The notes: a model not told the origin generated them from the sequence alone. A stretch of DNA of 64,000 bases from Daucus carota subsp. sativus (GCF_001625215.2 NC_030381.2:54485214-54549213); one strand, 5' to 3'. Shown: positions 26,547-38,406, counted from the first letter of the stretch. Program-made: numbers and translations.

Positions 26547-26563
26547 CATGCATTCTTTATAAA
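26547..26563 (+). promoter_or_regulatory. Proximal RY motif and TATA box of the oleosin gene
   Basis: CATGCATT (26547-26554, an RY element) is followed four bases later by TATAAA at 26558-26563, 76 bases before the ATG. Spacing predicts a leader of about 45-50 bases. An RY site next to the TATA box fits seed-specific expression. Confidence 0.75.
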
Positions 26564-26638
26564 CAACCAGAAACTAGTCCTCTTCATTGTAAAACACAAA
26601 CCACACAATCCTTACGTTGTTAATTCAGATTCAGAACC

Positions 26639-27046
26639 ATGGCTCAACAGCAGCAGCAGACCTCTGACATGCACCAGCAGCAGCAGCAGCAAAGGCCCTT
26701 AACTGCACAAGTTGCGAAAACCGCAACTGCAGTCACCCTGACAGGCTCTTTCATGGTGATCTCTGCCCTCACCCTGGCAGCCACTGTCATAGGCCTCGTG
26801 ATCGCGACTCCGGTCCTCGTGATCTTCAGCCCCGTGCTGGTGCCTGCAGCAATCACTACTTTCCTTCTGCTTGCAGGGCTTTTCACCTCTGGTGGACTTG
26901 GTGCAGTTGCCACCTTTGTGCTGACGTGGATGTACAAGTACGTGTCAGGGCAGCGCCCGATGGGCGCGGACCAGCTGGATAAGGTCAAGTCGAAAATTGT
27001 TGGCACTGCTGAGGATCTCAAAGAGCAACCCCGGTGGATTCCATGA
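26639..27046 (+). CDS. Oleosin, low-molecular-weight class
   Basis: A single uninterrupted 135-codon frame. Oleosins coat seed oil bodies and keep them from fusing. Residues 1-30 form a polar, Gln-rich head; residues 31-100 form the long hydrophobic hairpin that enters the triacylglycerol core. The proline knot is intact as P58-x5-S64-P65-x3-P69 (TPVLVIFSPVLVPA). A short amphipathic tail follows (DQLDKVKSKIVGTAEDLKEQ). The short C-terminus without the ~18-residue insertion places it in the L class. The two Gln runs (QQQQQ and QQQQQQ) are longer than usual and may be length-polymorphic. Codon usage is GC-richer than in neighbouring genes, common for highly expressed seed proteins. The TATA box and RY motif upstream fit embryo expression. 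Confidence 0.95.
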   Translation: MAQQQQQTSDMHQQQQQQRPLTAQVAKTATAVTLTGSFMVISALTLAATVIGLVIATPVLVIFSPVLVPAAITTFLLLAGLFTSGGLGAVATFVLTWMYKYVSGQRPMGADQLDKVKSKIVGTAEDLKEQPRWIP

Positions 27047-27149
27047 TCTGTTCAAGTGTTTAAGTGTGTTTTCTAGTTCATGTCTGTGTTGTTCAGTGTA
27101 ATAATATTAATGCTTGATTTGATATGGTGCTGTGTTAAGTTTGGAAATT

Positions 27150-27155
27150 AATAAA
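27150..27155 (+). terminator. Polyadenylation signal of the oleosin gene
   Basis: AATAAA about 105 bases after the stop codon in an AT-rich 3' region with upstream TGT-rich elements. Confidence 0.5.
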
Positions 27156-27470
27156 GTTCGATTTGAACTATGTTTTAATCACATTGGTAACGATTTCTCA
27201 GTTGCAGACTGCAATTTTATGATCATACCCAAGATCTCGCAGAAAATGATATTGCAGGAACAGCCTCTTGATTCAATGATATCTCTCTCGCACTCTTAAC
27301 AAGATGTGAAGGATTATAAAAGGAAAAATATAATGATACTGCACCAATAAATCAAAACAGAGTCTAAAAGCATATAGATTTAGCAAAAAATTAAGAAGTA
27401 GAAATTAAGTTTCTATCTTCTACCTGCAGACTTAAGTTGTACTTGAACTAAACTCTGTTCTGATTAAAAA

Positions 27471-30451
27471 TTAAGCGCCTTCGACTCTCTTTGAAACAGC
27501 AATCACGTTAAACTCCATGGAATTTGGGTTTTTCGTGATCATCCCTTGTATGACTTTTGCAGCATCCTGCAAAGATAAATACATTTGGGATAATTTAAGA
27601 ACAGTCTAAGTTTATTGAAAGGATCAACTATACTAAATCACAAGTGATCAGTTACCTGTAATAAACTGCTAGGAGAAGAAGCACCATGAGAAATTGGTCC
27701 CGCCCTCCTCCCATCAAGCTCGTAAAGCTGTCCTGCAGATCCTCACACGATTATCAGAAGTTGGATGACAGCAGGAAGAAAGAACTCGTGGATTATGTAG
27801 TATTTTAAGTTGTTATGTTCGTGGTGTGTATGGGTGACTGAGAGAGAGGGGGAGAGACTCACCATTCACGCAGGTGAAGCATATGAAATGACTGTAAACA
27901 TCATCCGAGGCCTGTGCATTAAGAGATCACGAGGAAGCAAACAAGTACATTCAATTAAGCGATGTATTGCAATGTAGATGGAAACATAGAAATAGTTGGA
28001 TAGCACAGTAAATTGTGCGGGAATTATAATCCCATGAAACAGACATGGCCTTGCGGGGCATAAATTTAAACGGTGTTAATTTATTTTTTACTAGGTTTTA
28101 TAATTTTTTTGCGAGTAAAAAGTAAATTTTTAACTATATCTTAGAGGTCATCTCAGGGTCAGCCCCGACCTGATTCCGCCACTGCCCAATACAAAATTAA
28201 AAAGTTTTGTAATGTATCCTACATTAAGCTAAGAATCTTGTTACTGGTAAAAGATTAAACTTCGTTAGTTAAAAATTAGTTATAGTTTCAAATCACACAG
28301 CACCAAAAGAACAATCTCGGACAAACAATGAGGTTATACTAGTCGTTCAAAAACCTATTTTTCATATCCAGTCGGGAAATCAAATAAGGAGAGCACAGAC
28401 AAAATGATGGACATGGTACTCAGAAACACTAGGGATTTCAAAACTGTAAAGATGATGATCACTTTTATAGGATATCTCATATCTACACAAACAGAAAGCT
28501 GACCTTAGTCTCACCAGCAGTAGCGGCTGCTCTGTGAGCAACTTCCATTTCTCTGTCATTTTCAAGATACACCGCACGCTGCAAATGATTGAGAAGAATA
28601 CACATTAATTAAAATAAAACATTAGCAAAGGTCTTCAAGTAGACAATTACAACAAATACGCAGGTGAAGAGGAAACTCTTGCGCTTAGCACTGGATTCCC
28701 TGTTCAACCCTTATCGACGTTTTTCTTTGCTACAAGGATAATAAAAATCAAACCTCCATTGGGTCCATGTTTGCAGTCGACTTGTAGAACTTATCTAGAT
28801 ATGAATTCTCAACTGTAATATGGAGAGGTCAAGAATTAATACGACATTACTATGATATGATTAAAGAACAAAGCAATAACGCAGTAAAATTTTCCATGTA
28901 GTCTGAAATTAAAATTGAAGCACAAAGAGAACTGCTTTGACATAGTGATCATCAAACGTTATTAATCAGCTATCCGATTGTGTAGAAGCTAAGTCCATAC
29001 AAACTTGACTGTAATTTTGTTTCCAGCGCAAATAAGAAAACTTACGGAGATTTATCTTTGAAGTGATATTCCCAATAGCGTGAAGAAGACCGACAGTTCC
29101 ACAAGCATTGCCTACAGTTTGCCTCATATAGTAAACTCCCTTGATTTGATCCTGCATTATATACAGATATCTTTCAATTTTAACAGATCATCTAATAAGT
29201 TGTACATACAATTCTACTATTTAACATATTAGCTATTTACTCAGTGCTAAATTTCAAAAATAAGCAAACAGGAGCCAAATCTTGGCATTTGGTATACAAT
29301 TAAGAAATCGATTTATGAGGACTAACCTTCGTGACAGTGTCTTGTTGTATTCTCTCTTGTTCACTCTGCAAGAGGATATCATATGGGAAAAAAATAAACG
29401 CGGATGCATAAACCAGACTGAAACATGGGGTAATAGTGTAGTCCTGAACACAAACCTGAGGCGTTAAGGGGTAGAGAAACAGGACTGCAAGAACTGGCTT
29501 GGGTACCATTTCTAAGAGTTCTTCATCTAAACCATACACATCATAGCACCCTAACTCGTTCTCTCTGACACCGAGTCCCCAGAGAAACTATTTGGGAAAA
29601 GTAATTCAAATCATTGCGAGGAAAATGTAATAAAAATGACTGAAAACATGACGATCCCACCAGAACACACAATTCAAGCCACAAATAACACCAAACCCTA
29701 GAGAAACTCTTTGAAAAAGGAATAATTCCAATAATATTAATTACTAAAAACCATAACAATCCCGCTAAAAATACAATTTAAGACGGGAGGCATTTGGACC
29801 TCTCCTTATGTTATAGTGTGACCTGTCCGATAATTAAAGCGTCGAAAATCTAAATTATGAACTAGAGGTCTTGAAGTCAACAAGCTGACCTGTCAGGGGT
29901 CAATTTCTAGAAACAGTCTCTTCACAATTTTTAGCTCTCAAAATAAAATAATGTCAACAAGTCCACCTGTTATCGGTCATTCTCTAGAAACCATCTCTTC
30001 ACACTCTCGAGCTCTCAAAATAGAACACTAATAGATACAGACAGAAGGATCTTGTATCCAACAATGTTGGGGTCGTTTCCCGGAAACAACATCTCCCTAT
30101 TTTGAGGGGCTTATAGGTGATTAAAGTAAGTTCTTCTAACTTATAACTCCAGATTAAAGTAAGTTCTAATGTATAACTCCAGAAGCCGGACTTAAAGCCC
30201 TACTCAAACACGCCCTTTATCTTTTCTCGAAACTGACGAATAACACAAAGTAACACAAAACAATGCTAATGTGAAACAATTTAGGTATTTAATCAGTACT
30301 CATGAACTCAAAACACATGCACGCATTATGCTGTATGCATAATCACGTAATGAATCGAGCGGTTACAAAACGACAAAAATACCTGGTTCATAACATCAGG
30401 GTTAGCTTCAAGAGGTAGCCATCTTTTTTTAACACAAGACCCATTGGCCAT
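27471..30451 (-). CDS. UCH3: Ubiquitin C-terminal hydrolase, UCH3/UCHL3 type
   Basis: Nine exons (30451-30383, 29587-29456, 29365-29327, 29151-29046, 28812-28754, 28578-28504, 27911-27863, 27732-27656, 27566-27471) give 233 residues, the usual size for plant UCH3. It is a cysteine protease of peptidase family C12 that trims small adducts and precursors from the C-terminus of ubiquitin. The catalytic set is complete: Gln91 (oxyanion) and Cys97 in [11 protein letters not shown], His168 in VYSHFICF and Asp183 in [14 protein letters not shown]. The segment [20 protein letters not shown] to AHRAAA is the crossover region over the active site. Plant UCH proteins are linked to clock function and ubiquitin recycling. 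It is divergently arranged with whatever is transcribed from 30985. Confidence 0.95.
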
Positions 30452-30984
30452 ATCGGGTTTTTTAGCTTTAAACCTTCTGCCTTTTCGTTGATGAATCGGT
30501 AATAAAATAGAGCAACGTTTGCGTTGAATGCGTAGTTACTGGTTACCTCCGTCTCGTACAAGGCATATGAAATGAGTAATATAGGTTTGGGCCGTCCATG
30601 AGTTGTCCTTTCGAAAAAATAGTCGGCCGGTCCATCGATGAATTTGATTATTATTGGGCTTTTATATGATTAGAACTAAAAGGCCCAAAACAGAAATGTT
30701 GAAGGAAATATTGTTTGTCAGCTATAGTAGGCACTTCAAAATTAAAATTGTAATATTATTTGTTTTGTTTTATCTTCATAATCTGACTTTTAATTTACAT
30801 TGAGTTTCTAAACAACGCAAATAATCACTTCAAAACCCCAACCCGACCAATCACCGGATTACCCGACCCGACCCGAAACACGCCTGAGACGAAACACACA
30901 ATACCACGCTCAATTTCCGGCAAGAACATCGCAGCTGAGGAGAGAAACCGGGTCGGGTCCTCAGCATTGTGTTTGAGCAAGAAG
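30452..30984. promoter_or_regulatory. Possible bidirectional promoter
   Basis: This 533-bp gap separates the UCH3 start (minus) from a candidate plus-strand start at 30985. The right half is unusually GC-rich, with repeated ACCCGACC motifs and a leader-like segment before 30985. No clear TATA box is seen, which would fit a housekeeping promoter. Confidence 0.35.
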
Positions 30985-31746
30985 ATGGTCAACGTGCAGG
31001 TAAAAGAAGACTCACCTGGGCAGGTCTTATTTTTGTCGAAATTGTTTGAGCTTGAAGTTAGGCCTGAATTCGGGTCTGGTGAAATTGTCCAAAGAGTTTG
31101 AGTTTTGCCTAGAAGTGTGATTTTTTGTGTTGTGTGATGTGGGTGCATTTGGTGGTTTTGTTGGTTATTGTAATTTGTGTTTTTTTTTTTTTTTGAAACA
31201 GTAATTTGTGTTATTTATTCATGTGAATTTATCGAGAAAGTTAGGTTTTGATGTAATTTTACTTGTTTATTGTGAATTTGTATTGTGTATTGTGTGTTTG
31301 TTTCTTTGTAATTTATATGAGGTTCCTCTTATGTGATTATTATTAAATGTTAGTTCCGCGATTGCATTTATCATTGTTTGTTGGAAATAGCGTGTAGCAC
31401 TTACAATTTACGTAAAGGAATAAAAGATTTGGCCATAATCATTCTGTTATGTGGAGATGTATTTATGTTCAAATTGTGTTTCCTCTAATTTTGCCGTCCA
31501 CTAACCGAAAATTTCAACTTGCATATACTGTGTTGCGTGAACTTGATAGATTAGTACATTTTAAATCTAAGCATGTCTCGAGTGTTTGTAGGAAGCTAAT
31601 ATCTATGTTTTCCTAAGTTTTGCGATGGAACGGTATCTATTGTTTTGAATTTATTTTTGATTTATCTTTATCCTATTTTATATCAGGTTTATTTGCAAGC
31701 TGGTACAGACGCAGTACATATTGTGACATTCATCAGGGCTCCATGA
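30985..31746 (+). CDS. Putative two-exon micropeptide ORF (unrecognised)
   Basis: ATG GTC AAC GTG CAG at 30985-30999 is followed by a consensus donor (CAG/GTAAAAG). A pyrimidine-rich acceptor (TTTTATATCAG) at 31686 opens 31687-31746, giving a 24-residue peptide that starts MVNVQVYLQAG and ends VTFIRAP. Splice sites and the GC-rich leader look real; the peptide matches nothing I recognise. It may be a micropeptide, the first exon of a non-coding RNA, or a decayed gene. Further donor- and acceptor-like sites follow (for example an acceptor near 31880), but I could not extend a frame. Confidence 0.25.
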
Positions 31747-34700
31747 CATTCGTGGTTAAAGTTGAAGTTCCATGCTCACAGGAGATGAATCAGATGATGT
31801 ATCTCCTGGGCTGAAGAGAGGTACCTGAAAGATGTACCTTATTATAAGTCCCAATGTAAATTTGACTTGATTTATGTGTAGGCTGGTTCTGGCACTGATA
31901 CTTTTATGATACCGAGTCCCTTAATCTTAGTACATGTATTTGGAATATATGAACACGACATATGTTAAGGCATCACTTTGAGTTGATCCGCTCACTCTTA
32001 AATTTCTATAAACTTGATGTGGTATGACCAGGTTTTATAACCTTTGTATGCATCACGATTTAAACAAATTTTGTTGGTATATAAGATGCCAAGTTTATTC
32101 TGGGACAGGTTCAAGTTCTACACCCAACATTTTTTTTTATTACCCTGATGTTAGAAATGAGGTTTGTATGTGTCATATTTTTATGTCTAGGGATAGAACA
32201 GTTGATCCTAACTATTTAGATCAAGTTTTAGGTTTTGGAAACAGTAAGAATAAAGGCTCAAAATTGCTGCTCATATATTTTTAAGTACCCTCACTCTAAA
32301 TCCTCCGCTGCCACTAGATATGAACTTACAGCTAAGATGCAGTAGTGCAGAGGTGTGCAGCACGGGGATTCTAGAATTCAACAACTTAAAAAAATGGGGA
32401 TTCGGGTGCGGGGGATACAACATATATAATAATATTAGAAATATATGATGTTATGAATGACGGAATTCAGGAACAGAACTAATAACTTTATGCGAATTGA
32501 ACCGACAACATGATATAAGCATCTAAAACACAAGAATTCACGTCAAATCATATATTTATGTTGTAAACATTGTGAAAAGGAAAACTTTTACTTAAGACTT
32601 TATGAATATCCCACTCCTAGTATCCCTAAAAATCCGAGTATCTTATACGGGGTGCATGGGGATACGGGGATTTGTCAGGTACCCAAGAATCCCTACTTCT
32701 TAGCCTTATAGGTATTGTAGAACTACCTATAACTGGCCCCCTAGACTGTTCATCTGTGCCTACTGCTTAGTGTACTCAAATTATCTATATTTTAATGAGG
32801 TCTCTGTTGTTCTTGGTTTTGGGTATGGGCCTTTGTGTCTTTGTCTTCTGCTGTTGTGTATTCCATTAGACAGAATATGATATGTGACGGTACTGTAGCA
32901 ACCTAGACCTTTCTGAACCAAGCTCATAAGCTTTAGATGATCAAGCCTTTAACTCAAATAAACACATCAGTTGAATAATTATTTGATCTCTCGTAGTCAT
33001 AAACTAGCATTTAATTTTGAATTTTGTATAGGTTTTGAAGCTATGTCAAATTAAGACTAGATTCTAGTGTGTTAGATAGTTTAAAGTATTAACTGTTAGT
33101 CCTAAAACTTGGCAGGGCTTACTTAAACACATCAAGAGAAATGTCAAATACTTGACCGGCAGATGTGATCCCTCCTTGTATTGAGGTGGGTCTCAGTGAA
33201 CTGGATGTGGGGCAAAAACTAGTAATGGGGGAGCTTGAAGTCCATCCCGCTTTAAAACTTGTTTAGTCGAAGGATGAAGCTGTTGTCAAGATCGTGGGAG
33301 CAAGTGTTTCGGATCAACAAAAGAACGATAAAGCTTCAGAAATTAAAAAAAATAGAATAGAACATATGATGCTTATTTCATTTTTTGGCCCAGCCTATTT
33401 CGCCAGGATTAATGCTAATGGAAGGTAGAAATTATGTTTGCTTCATATACCCTGAATATATTTGATAAGATTCAGAACAGTTTAGCTGCTATACAGCAAA
33501 GCTTCCCTTGTCAATATGATTTCCATGTTATCAACAGTGATAATGGTCAAATTGGAGAACAGATTTGCCATCTATGTTATCCGGACTCTTCATTTTGCCT
33601 CGAAGCACCCGTGTTGGACACTCGACACATGGACATGGATATTTGAACTCGGACACTTATTTTAGGTAAAAACATGTATATTCTTCAAAATATTACCGAG
33701 TCAACACATGGACACTTATCCATGTCAGACACTTCTAGCCGAGTCCAACTAACATAGGTTGTCATCACCTTTATTTTTTCGAGCGCAAAGTTTGTGCATT
33801 GCAACATTAGAACATCCATGTGAACATACTGAGCAATTTGACAGGGCTATGGTTCTCCTTCTCCCATATTTTCTGTTGCACCAAAATGCCTAAGCTAGAC
33901 AAAACTAACAGGCCTATGATTCTCCCTAATTTAACAGGGCTATAATTCCCCCATATTTGCTCCAACACCAGAACTTAGCAACAAAGACAGGTCTACACAA
34001 TTTTCATCATACTGTATGTTTCCTAAGATAGATTAGTATCTGTATAATGAACCACAATGTTTGATGTCGAGTTCTCAGAGGTTTGCAAGCCATTGTGAAA
34101 ATAACATCTTCAGAAATCACAACCATTCCTTCGACCAACGTCCCGATGCCATAACTAAAGTTTATGTTTTGCTAGTTTTGAGAACTAATGTCTTGGAACC
34201 CAGCCCTTCAGAGCTTTTGACAGCTTCCGAACTCAACCAGCTCGAAGCAGCCTACTTTTCGAGCTCTTAGCATTTAGGCCTTATGAGCTTACATGTGTAA
34301 TTCCCAGAATCCTCAGCCTATCTAACCACACATATAACAAGAGCATCTGTACAGGTTCTTTGTCCTCAAGAACCTTTAGATTATTGGTTCACACAAAACA
34401 CACCCTTAAAACTTGTATTAAATTTAAACAAATTAGAATACATGTTCATACAAACATAAAATTAATTCAAACTAAGAAATATTTATATGTAGAGAAAAAA
34501 AAAATCATACATGTAGGTGAGATAATGAATAGAAATAATACTGTCATGTTAATATTTACTTTAAGGGTCTGGGTCCCTGATATACGTGTGTTAGTAGCTG
34601 ACATATGTATGGTAGTAGCATATGTTCAGCGAAAAAAAAGTGCCGGACAACTTAACCCTAAGTTTGTTAGGTATACACACGAGATGTTACTATATCATTC

Positions 34701-35068
34701 AGCGAAAAATTGTTTGATCTCAGAATTTTTCACGTCGTGACGTTTTTTTCCCACAGGACGAATGCTAGTAACATTCGTATGCTCTGAACCAGTTGCCTTA
34801 CTTTAATGGTACACAAATATAAATCTTAAGTTTAAGATAATTTTAATTCAGTAATCTGGATTAACATGATTTATTACCACATTTGGACATGTAGGTATGA
34901 TGATGGATATAGAAATAATACTCTATCATGTTGATATCTAGTTTAGTGGCACACAGATAGAACTCTGAAGTTTAAGATAATTTTTACTAACATAACTTTA
35001 TAACCATACTGTAGATTCATAATAACGTGAACCTTTTTTTTTTTCTGGTTTGATCTCAACAACCATAC
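31747..35068. other. Gene-poor stretch with repeat debris
   Basis: No supportable gene in 3.3 kb. A segment at about 32350-32700 repeats GGGGATTC/ACGGGGAT motifs and may be a decayed TIR element. A segment at 33605-33760 has inverted GTGTTGGACACTCG- and CCGAGTCC-like ends typical of dispersed elements. A short imperfect direct repeat (ACATGTAGGTGAGATAATGA type) occurs near 34508 and 34888. Open frames here are short and unconserved. Confidence 0.5.
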
Positions 35069-35076
35069 TATAAATA
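35069..35076 (+). promoter_or_regulatory. TATA box of the GH5 gene
   Basis: TATAAATA lies 53 bases upstream of the ATG at 35129, implying a short leader of about 25 bases. Confidence 0.6.
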
Positions 35077-35128
35077 GTCTGCATTCTACCTGCAAATTCT
35101 GTACCTGTGACCAAACAATATCCCAACA

Positions 35129-36969
35129 ATGCAAGCTTTCACAGCTTTTCTGGTACTCTTTTCTCTCTTAACTCGAGCATTTTCTGTCCCTCTGTCAACC
35201 AAATCGAGATGGATTATAGACGATGTTGGTGGCCAGAGGGTGAAGCTCGTCGGTGGCAACTGGGCTGGCCATGTTGGCCCCATGTTGCCAGAAGGACTCG
35301 ACAAGAGGCCGTTGAGTGAAATTGCAGGACACATAGCTCTGATGGGATTCAATTCTGTACGTCTCACGTATTCTACGTACATGTTCACTCAGTATTCTCA
35401 TCTTACTGTCCTGCAATCTCTGCGTAATTTAAGCCTTCATGATGCCATTGATGGAATGACCAAGTATAATCCTCAACTGTTGAAACTCACACTTCCTAGA
35501 GCTCAAGAAGCTGTTATTAATCAGCTTGCTTCTCATGGCATTATGATTGTTCTTGATAATCAAGTTAGCAAACCAATATGGTGCTGCGGTGATGATGATG
35601 GGAACGGTTTTTGGGGTGATGAGTATTTTGATCCGAAAGATTGGTTGCGTTCACTGCATATAGTTGCTCATCGTTACAAAAACAATCCTATGGTACTTTT
35701 TTCGCTATTTTACTAGTCTTGAATGAAAATAATCTGGTTTTTATTGCAGCTTTTCTTGTGATTTGTGATTTTGACTCTGTTCAGAGATGGGAAAATCCTT
35801 GAATCATCGATTCCTTTGCATTTGTGATTTTAACTCGCGTTGGCATGTCTTTGCAGGTAGTAGCAATGAGTTTGCGGAATGAGATACGTGGAAAACGCCA
35901 GAATGCTAAGGATTGGCGCAAATATGTCCGCAAGGGTGCAAAACAAATCCACAAGTCTAATCCCAATGTGCTAATTCTTGTTGGTGGTTTATCCTACGCT
36001 CTTGATTTGACGCCATTGAAGACTAAAGCTCTAAACATTAAGGCAACCAGCAAGCTGAGAAACAAGATTGTTTATGAATCACATCGATATGCTTTCACAA
36101 TGGGACAATCTAATAACTACTTGCGAAAACCACTAAATCAATTTTGTGATAGTGTTATTGCAGATATGGAGAATCGAACCACATTTGTGACGAGAGGGCC
36201 AAATGCAGCTCCATTGTATATAAGTGAATTCGGTGTTAATATGCTGGGCAATCAGACTTATGATAATGTTTTCCTGGGTTGCTTTTTAGCCTATTTGGCG
36301 AAGCACGATTTAGATTGGAATATGTGGGCTTTACAGGGAAGCTACTATCTAAGAGACGAAGGACAAGGCGTAGAGGAGCAGTATGGAATGTTTACTACTA
36401 ACTGGACACAGATTAGAAACCCGGATGTTCATGCTAAGATTCTATCCGTACAACAGATGATCAGAGGTACATTTTTCATTATGTCTAGCGTTAATGAATT
36501 GTGATCTGAATTTGTTTATTAGATACTGAACTGATGATCTGATTAAACATATGTAGATCCGAAATCTCATGCACCAAGATACTTGAGAATGTACCATCCG
36601 ATGACTGGTCGATGTCTTAGTGTGAACGACAATAGTACTCAAATTCACGCGACAGATTGTCATAAATTTAGCAAGTGGAGTTATAACAATTTAGTGATTC
36701 AATTAAATGGAACTCCATATTGTTTAGCATCTTCTGGGGAGGATTCGCCACTTTCTCTAACGACAGACTGTGATAGCAAACGAAGTACTTGGAAAGCTGT
36801 ATCGAGCTATCAACTCGCAGACAGTGATAATCTATGCATGCACTACGATCCTTCGTATTCTCCATATGTTTTGGCAAGAAAGTGCATCTGTGCAGGTTCA
36901 GGTAACCGTTCTTCTTGTGTTGAAAATCCTCAGAGCCAGTGGTTTCAGCGCGTTTTGTCCAATGTATAG
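35129..36969 (+). CDS. Secreted glycoside hydrolase family 5 protein
   Basis: Three exons (35129-35692, 35857-36466, 36557-36969) encode 528 residues. Residues 1-19 (MQAFTAFLVLFSLLTRAFS) are a typical signal peptide, so the protein should enter the secretory pathway and reach the cell wall. The TIM-barrel core runs to about residue 390: WAGHVGPMLPEGL, FNSVRLTYS, a metal-site-like WCCGDDDGNGFWGDEYFDP, SLRNEIRG with the acid/base Glu197, and PLYISEFG with nucleophile Glu312. Both catalytic glutamates are present. The last ~135 residues (from about RYLRMYHPMTGRCL) are Cys-rich and look like a carbohydrate-binding beta-trefoil (ricin-B-type fold), as in plant GH5 proteins annotated as cellulases. 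The true substrate is not established for this plant subgroup; mannan or glucan are candidates. Several N-glycosylation sequons (NRT, NWT, NDNST) fit secretion. Confidence 0.9.
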
Positions 36970-37613
36970 TAAAGGCACGCTGGATCTTGAATTCTGTTCT
37001 GAATTCGAACAACAAATTAACCAAATATATTAGAAATTAGGTACTATGTAGGTAAATAGGAAAGTACCTAATATGTTGAAGTTTGGTGTGTTCATGTAGA
37101 AGGCATGCACATGTTTTCATTTCAAATTAAATGTGAGATTTTAGCTTGGCTCTCGATATCTTGATTAATTTAAACTCGAAAAAACCAAGCTGTGAAGGTT
37201 TCAAGTGAAGAGTTGGTATAAATTAGTATCATTCAGATTTCAGACCGGGATTGTTGATAAAAATGGAGAAAATGTCATGAATTCATGTATTTCCGTTCTT
37301 ACAGAAACTTATGTTAACTGCAATCTGAAAATCAACAAGGTAGATGATTACTTGTTCTTTCGAAGTCTATTTTCTTCGAGACCTTACAGATACAAGAGTT
37401 TTAGGTAACTGGTCTAACAAACCGAGCTAAGTATTGATGTGATCATAAATTTCCGTTGCCAAGCTTTAAGTTTTTCTTTTCTTGTATCAGAATGTTTTTA
37501 TTTACGGGTTTTCTTGACAGAGGTGTTAATCTTCTAGACAATCCAAAACGAACTGAATTCGGCTTAATTATTGACAGATTTGTAAGAACAATGTTACTCC
37601 TGTTACCTGCACT

Positions 37614-37640
37614 CCCCCCCCCCCCCCCCCCCCCCCCCCC
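37614..37640. repeat. Poly(C) run, 27 bases
   Basis: Twenty-seven consecutive C residues. Such G/C homopolymers are rare in plant nuclear DNA. It lies 29 bases before the plastid-derived insertion. Its length may be uncertain because homopolymers are prone to sequencing error. Confidence 0.9.
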
Positions 37641-37668
37641 AAAATGCTGCTACCCTGCTACTGGTGTT

Positions 37669-37825
37669 CGGCCTCTATGGTAGAATCAGTCGGGGGGACC
37701 TGAGAGGCGGTGGTTTACCCTGCGGCGGATGTCAGCGGTTCGAGTCCGCTTATCTCCAACTCGTGAACTTAGCCGATACAAAGCTATGTGATAGTACCCA
37801 ATCTATGATTTATCATTCATGGACG
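37669..37825 (+). other. Nuclear insertion of plastid DNA (rRNA-operon spacer)
   Basis: The segment beginning GGCCTCTATGGTAGAATCAG, with TACCCTGCGGCGGATGTCAG, TTCGAGTCCGCTTATCTCC and CGTGAACTTAGCCGATACAA, matches what I know of the spacer upstream of 23S rRNA in the plastid inverted repeat. The copy continues to ATCTATGATTTATCATTCAT, but skips a stretch normally present after the CACCCAAT-like block, so it carries an internal deletion. It is much more GC-rich than its surroundings. It has no coding role here. Confidence 0.85.
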
Positions 37826-37929
37826 AAACGGTCCCTCCGTAACCAGTCATCCATAATATCAAATAAATCAGTTCATCGATGGTCGGCAAGTATGATGGAT
37901 TTCTACAATATGATTCACACCTCCATTTG

Positions 37930-38005
37930 GAGTTTTTAGCCTTCCCAGAAAGCACATGTTCACAGTATATACCTGTTGTATCATCCCTGAGTCTGAAAGC
38001 AGTTT
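37930..38005 (-). pseudogene. Fragment of a LEA_2/NDR1-like gene
   Basis: About 75 bases (TTTTAGCCTTCCCAGAAAGC through GTATATACCTGTTGTATC to CTGAAAGCAG) match the intact gene at about 38670-38750 (GTAAATACCTGTCACAGCA, TTGAAAGCAGC) at roughly 75% identity and in the same orientation. No flanking frame survives. It starts about 100 bases after the plastid-derived insertion. Confidence 0.65.
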
Positions 38006-38406
38006 ATTTGAAGGATTTCAAAAACTTTCAAATCCATGACAAAGTATGTTGATGTATATCATTCCATGCTTAACAAGCACGGTATTATTTGTTTTTTTTA
38101 TGTGAATGTAGGAGGTCTACTTATTACCATACAATGGTGTGATATGCTGCAACATACGTTTGTTGTGGATCTGACCCTTACTAATATATCATTAAATACA
38201 ATTATGTTTTTCATCCGATTTAAATAATTTTACCATAGTAACTGGACATGTTCATAATAATTTCTGTTTCATAATCGTGCTTATTCCTAAATTTAACCTA
38301 ATTACCTAAGTAAAAATAGAAGTAACAGAGATTTCTGGGTCATGATTGTGCACAAAATTATATTCATGCGAAACTAAAAATTATTCTCGCAAAATAGACC
38401 CTATAC

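Noticed and set aside
26644..27021. 125-codon minus-strand frame
   Set aside because: Antisense shadow of the oleosin gene; its Cys runs come from the CAG repeats of the Gln tract.
37456..37683. Frame with a polyproline stretch
   Set aside because: The prolines come from the poly(C) run; no other support for a gene.
37725..37765. tRNA-like T-arm (GGTTCGAGTCC) near the C run
   Set aside because: No acceptor stem or anticodon arm can be formed around it; it belongs to the plastid rRNA-operon spacer.
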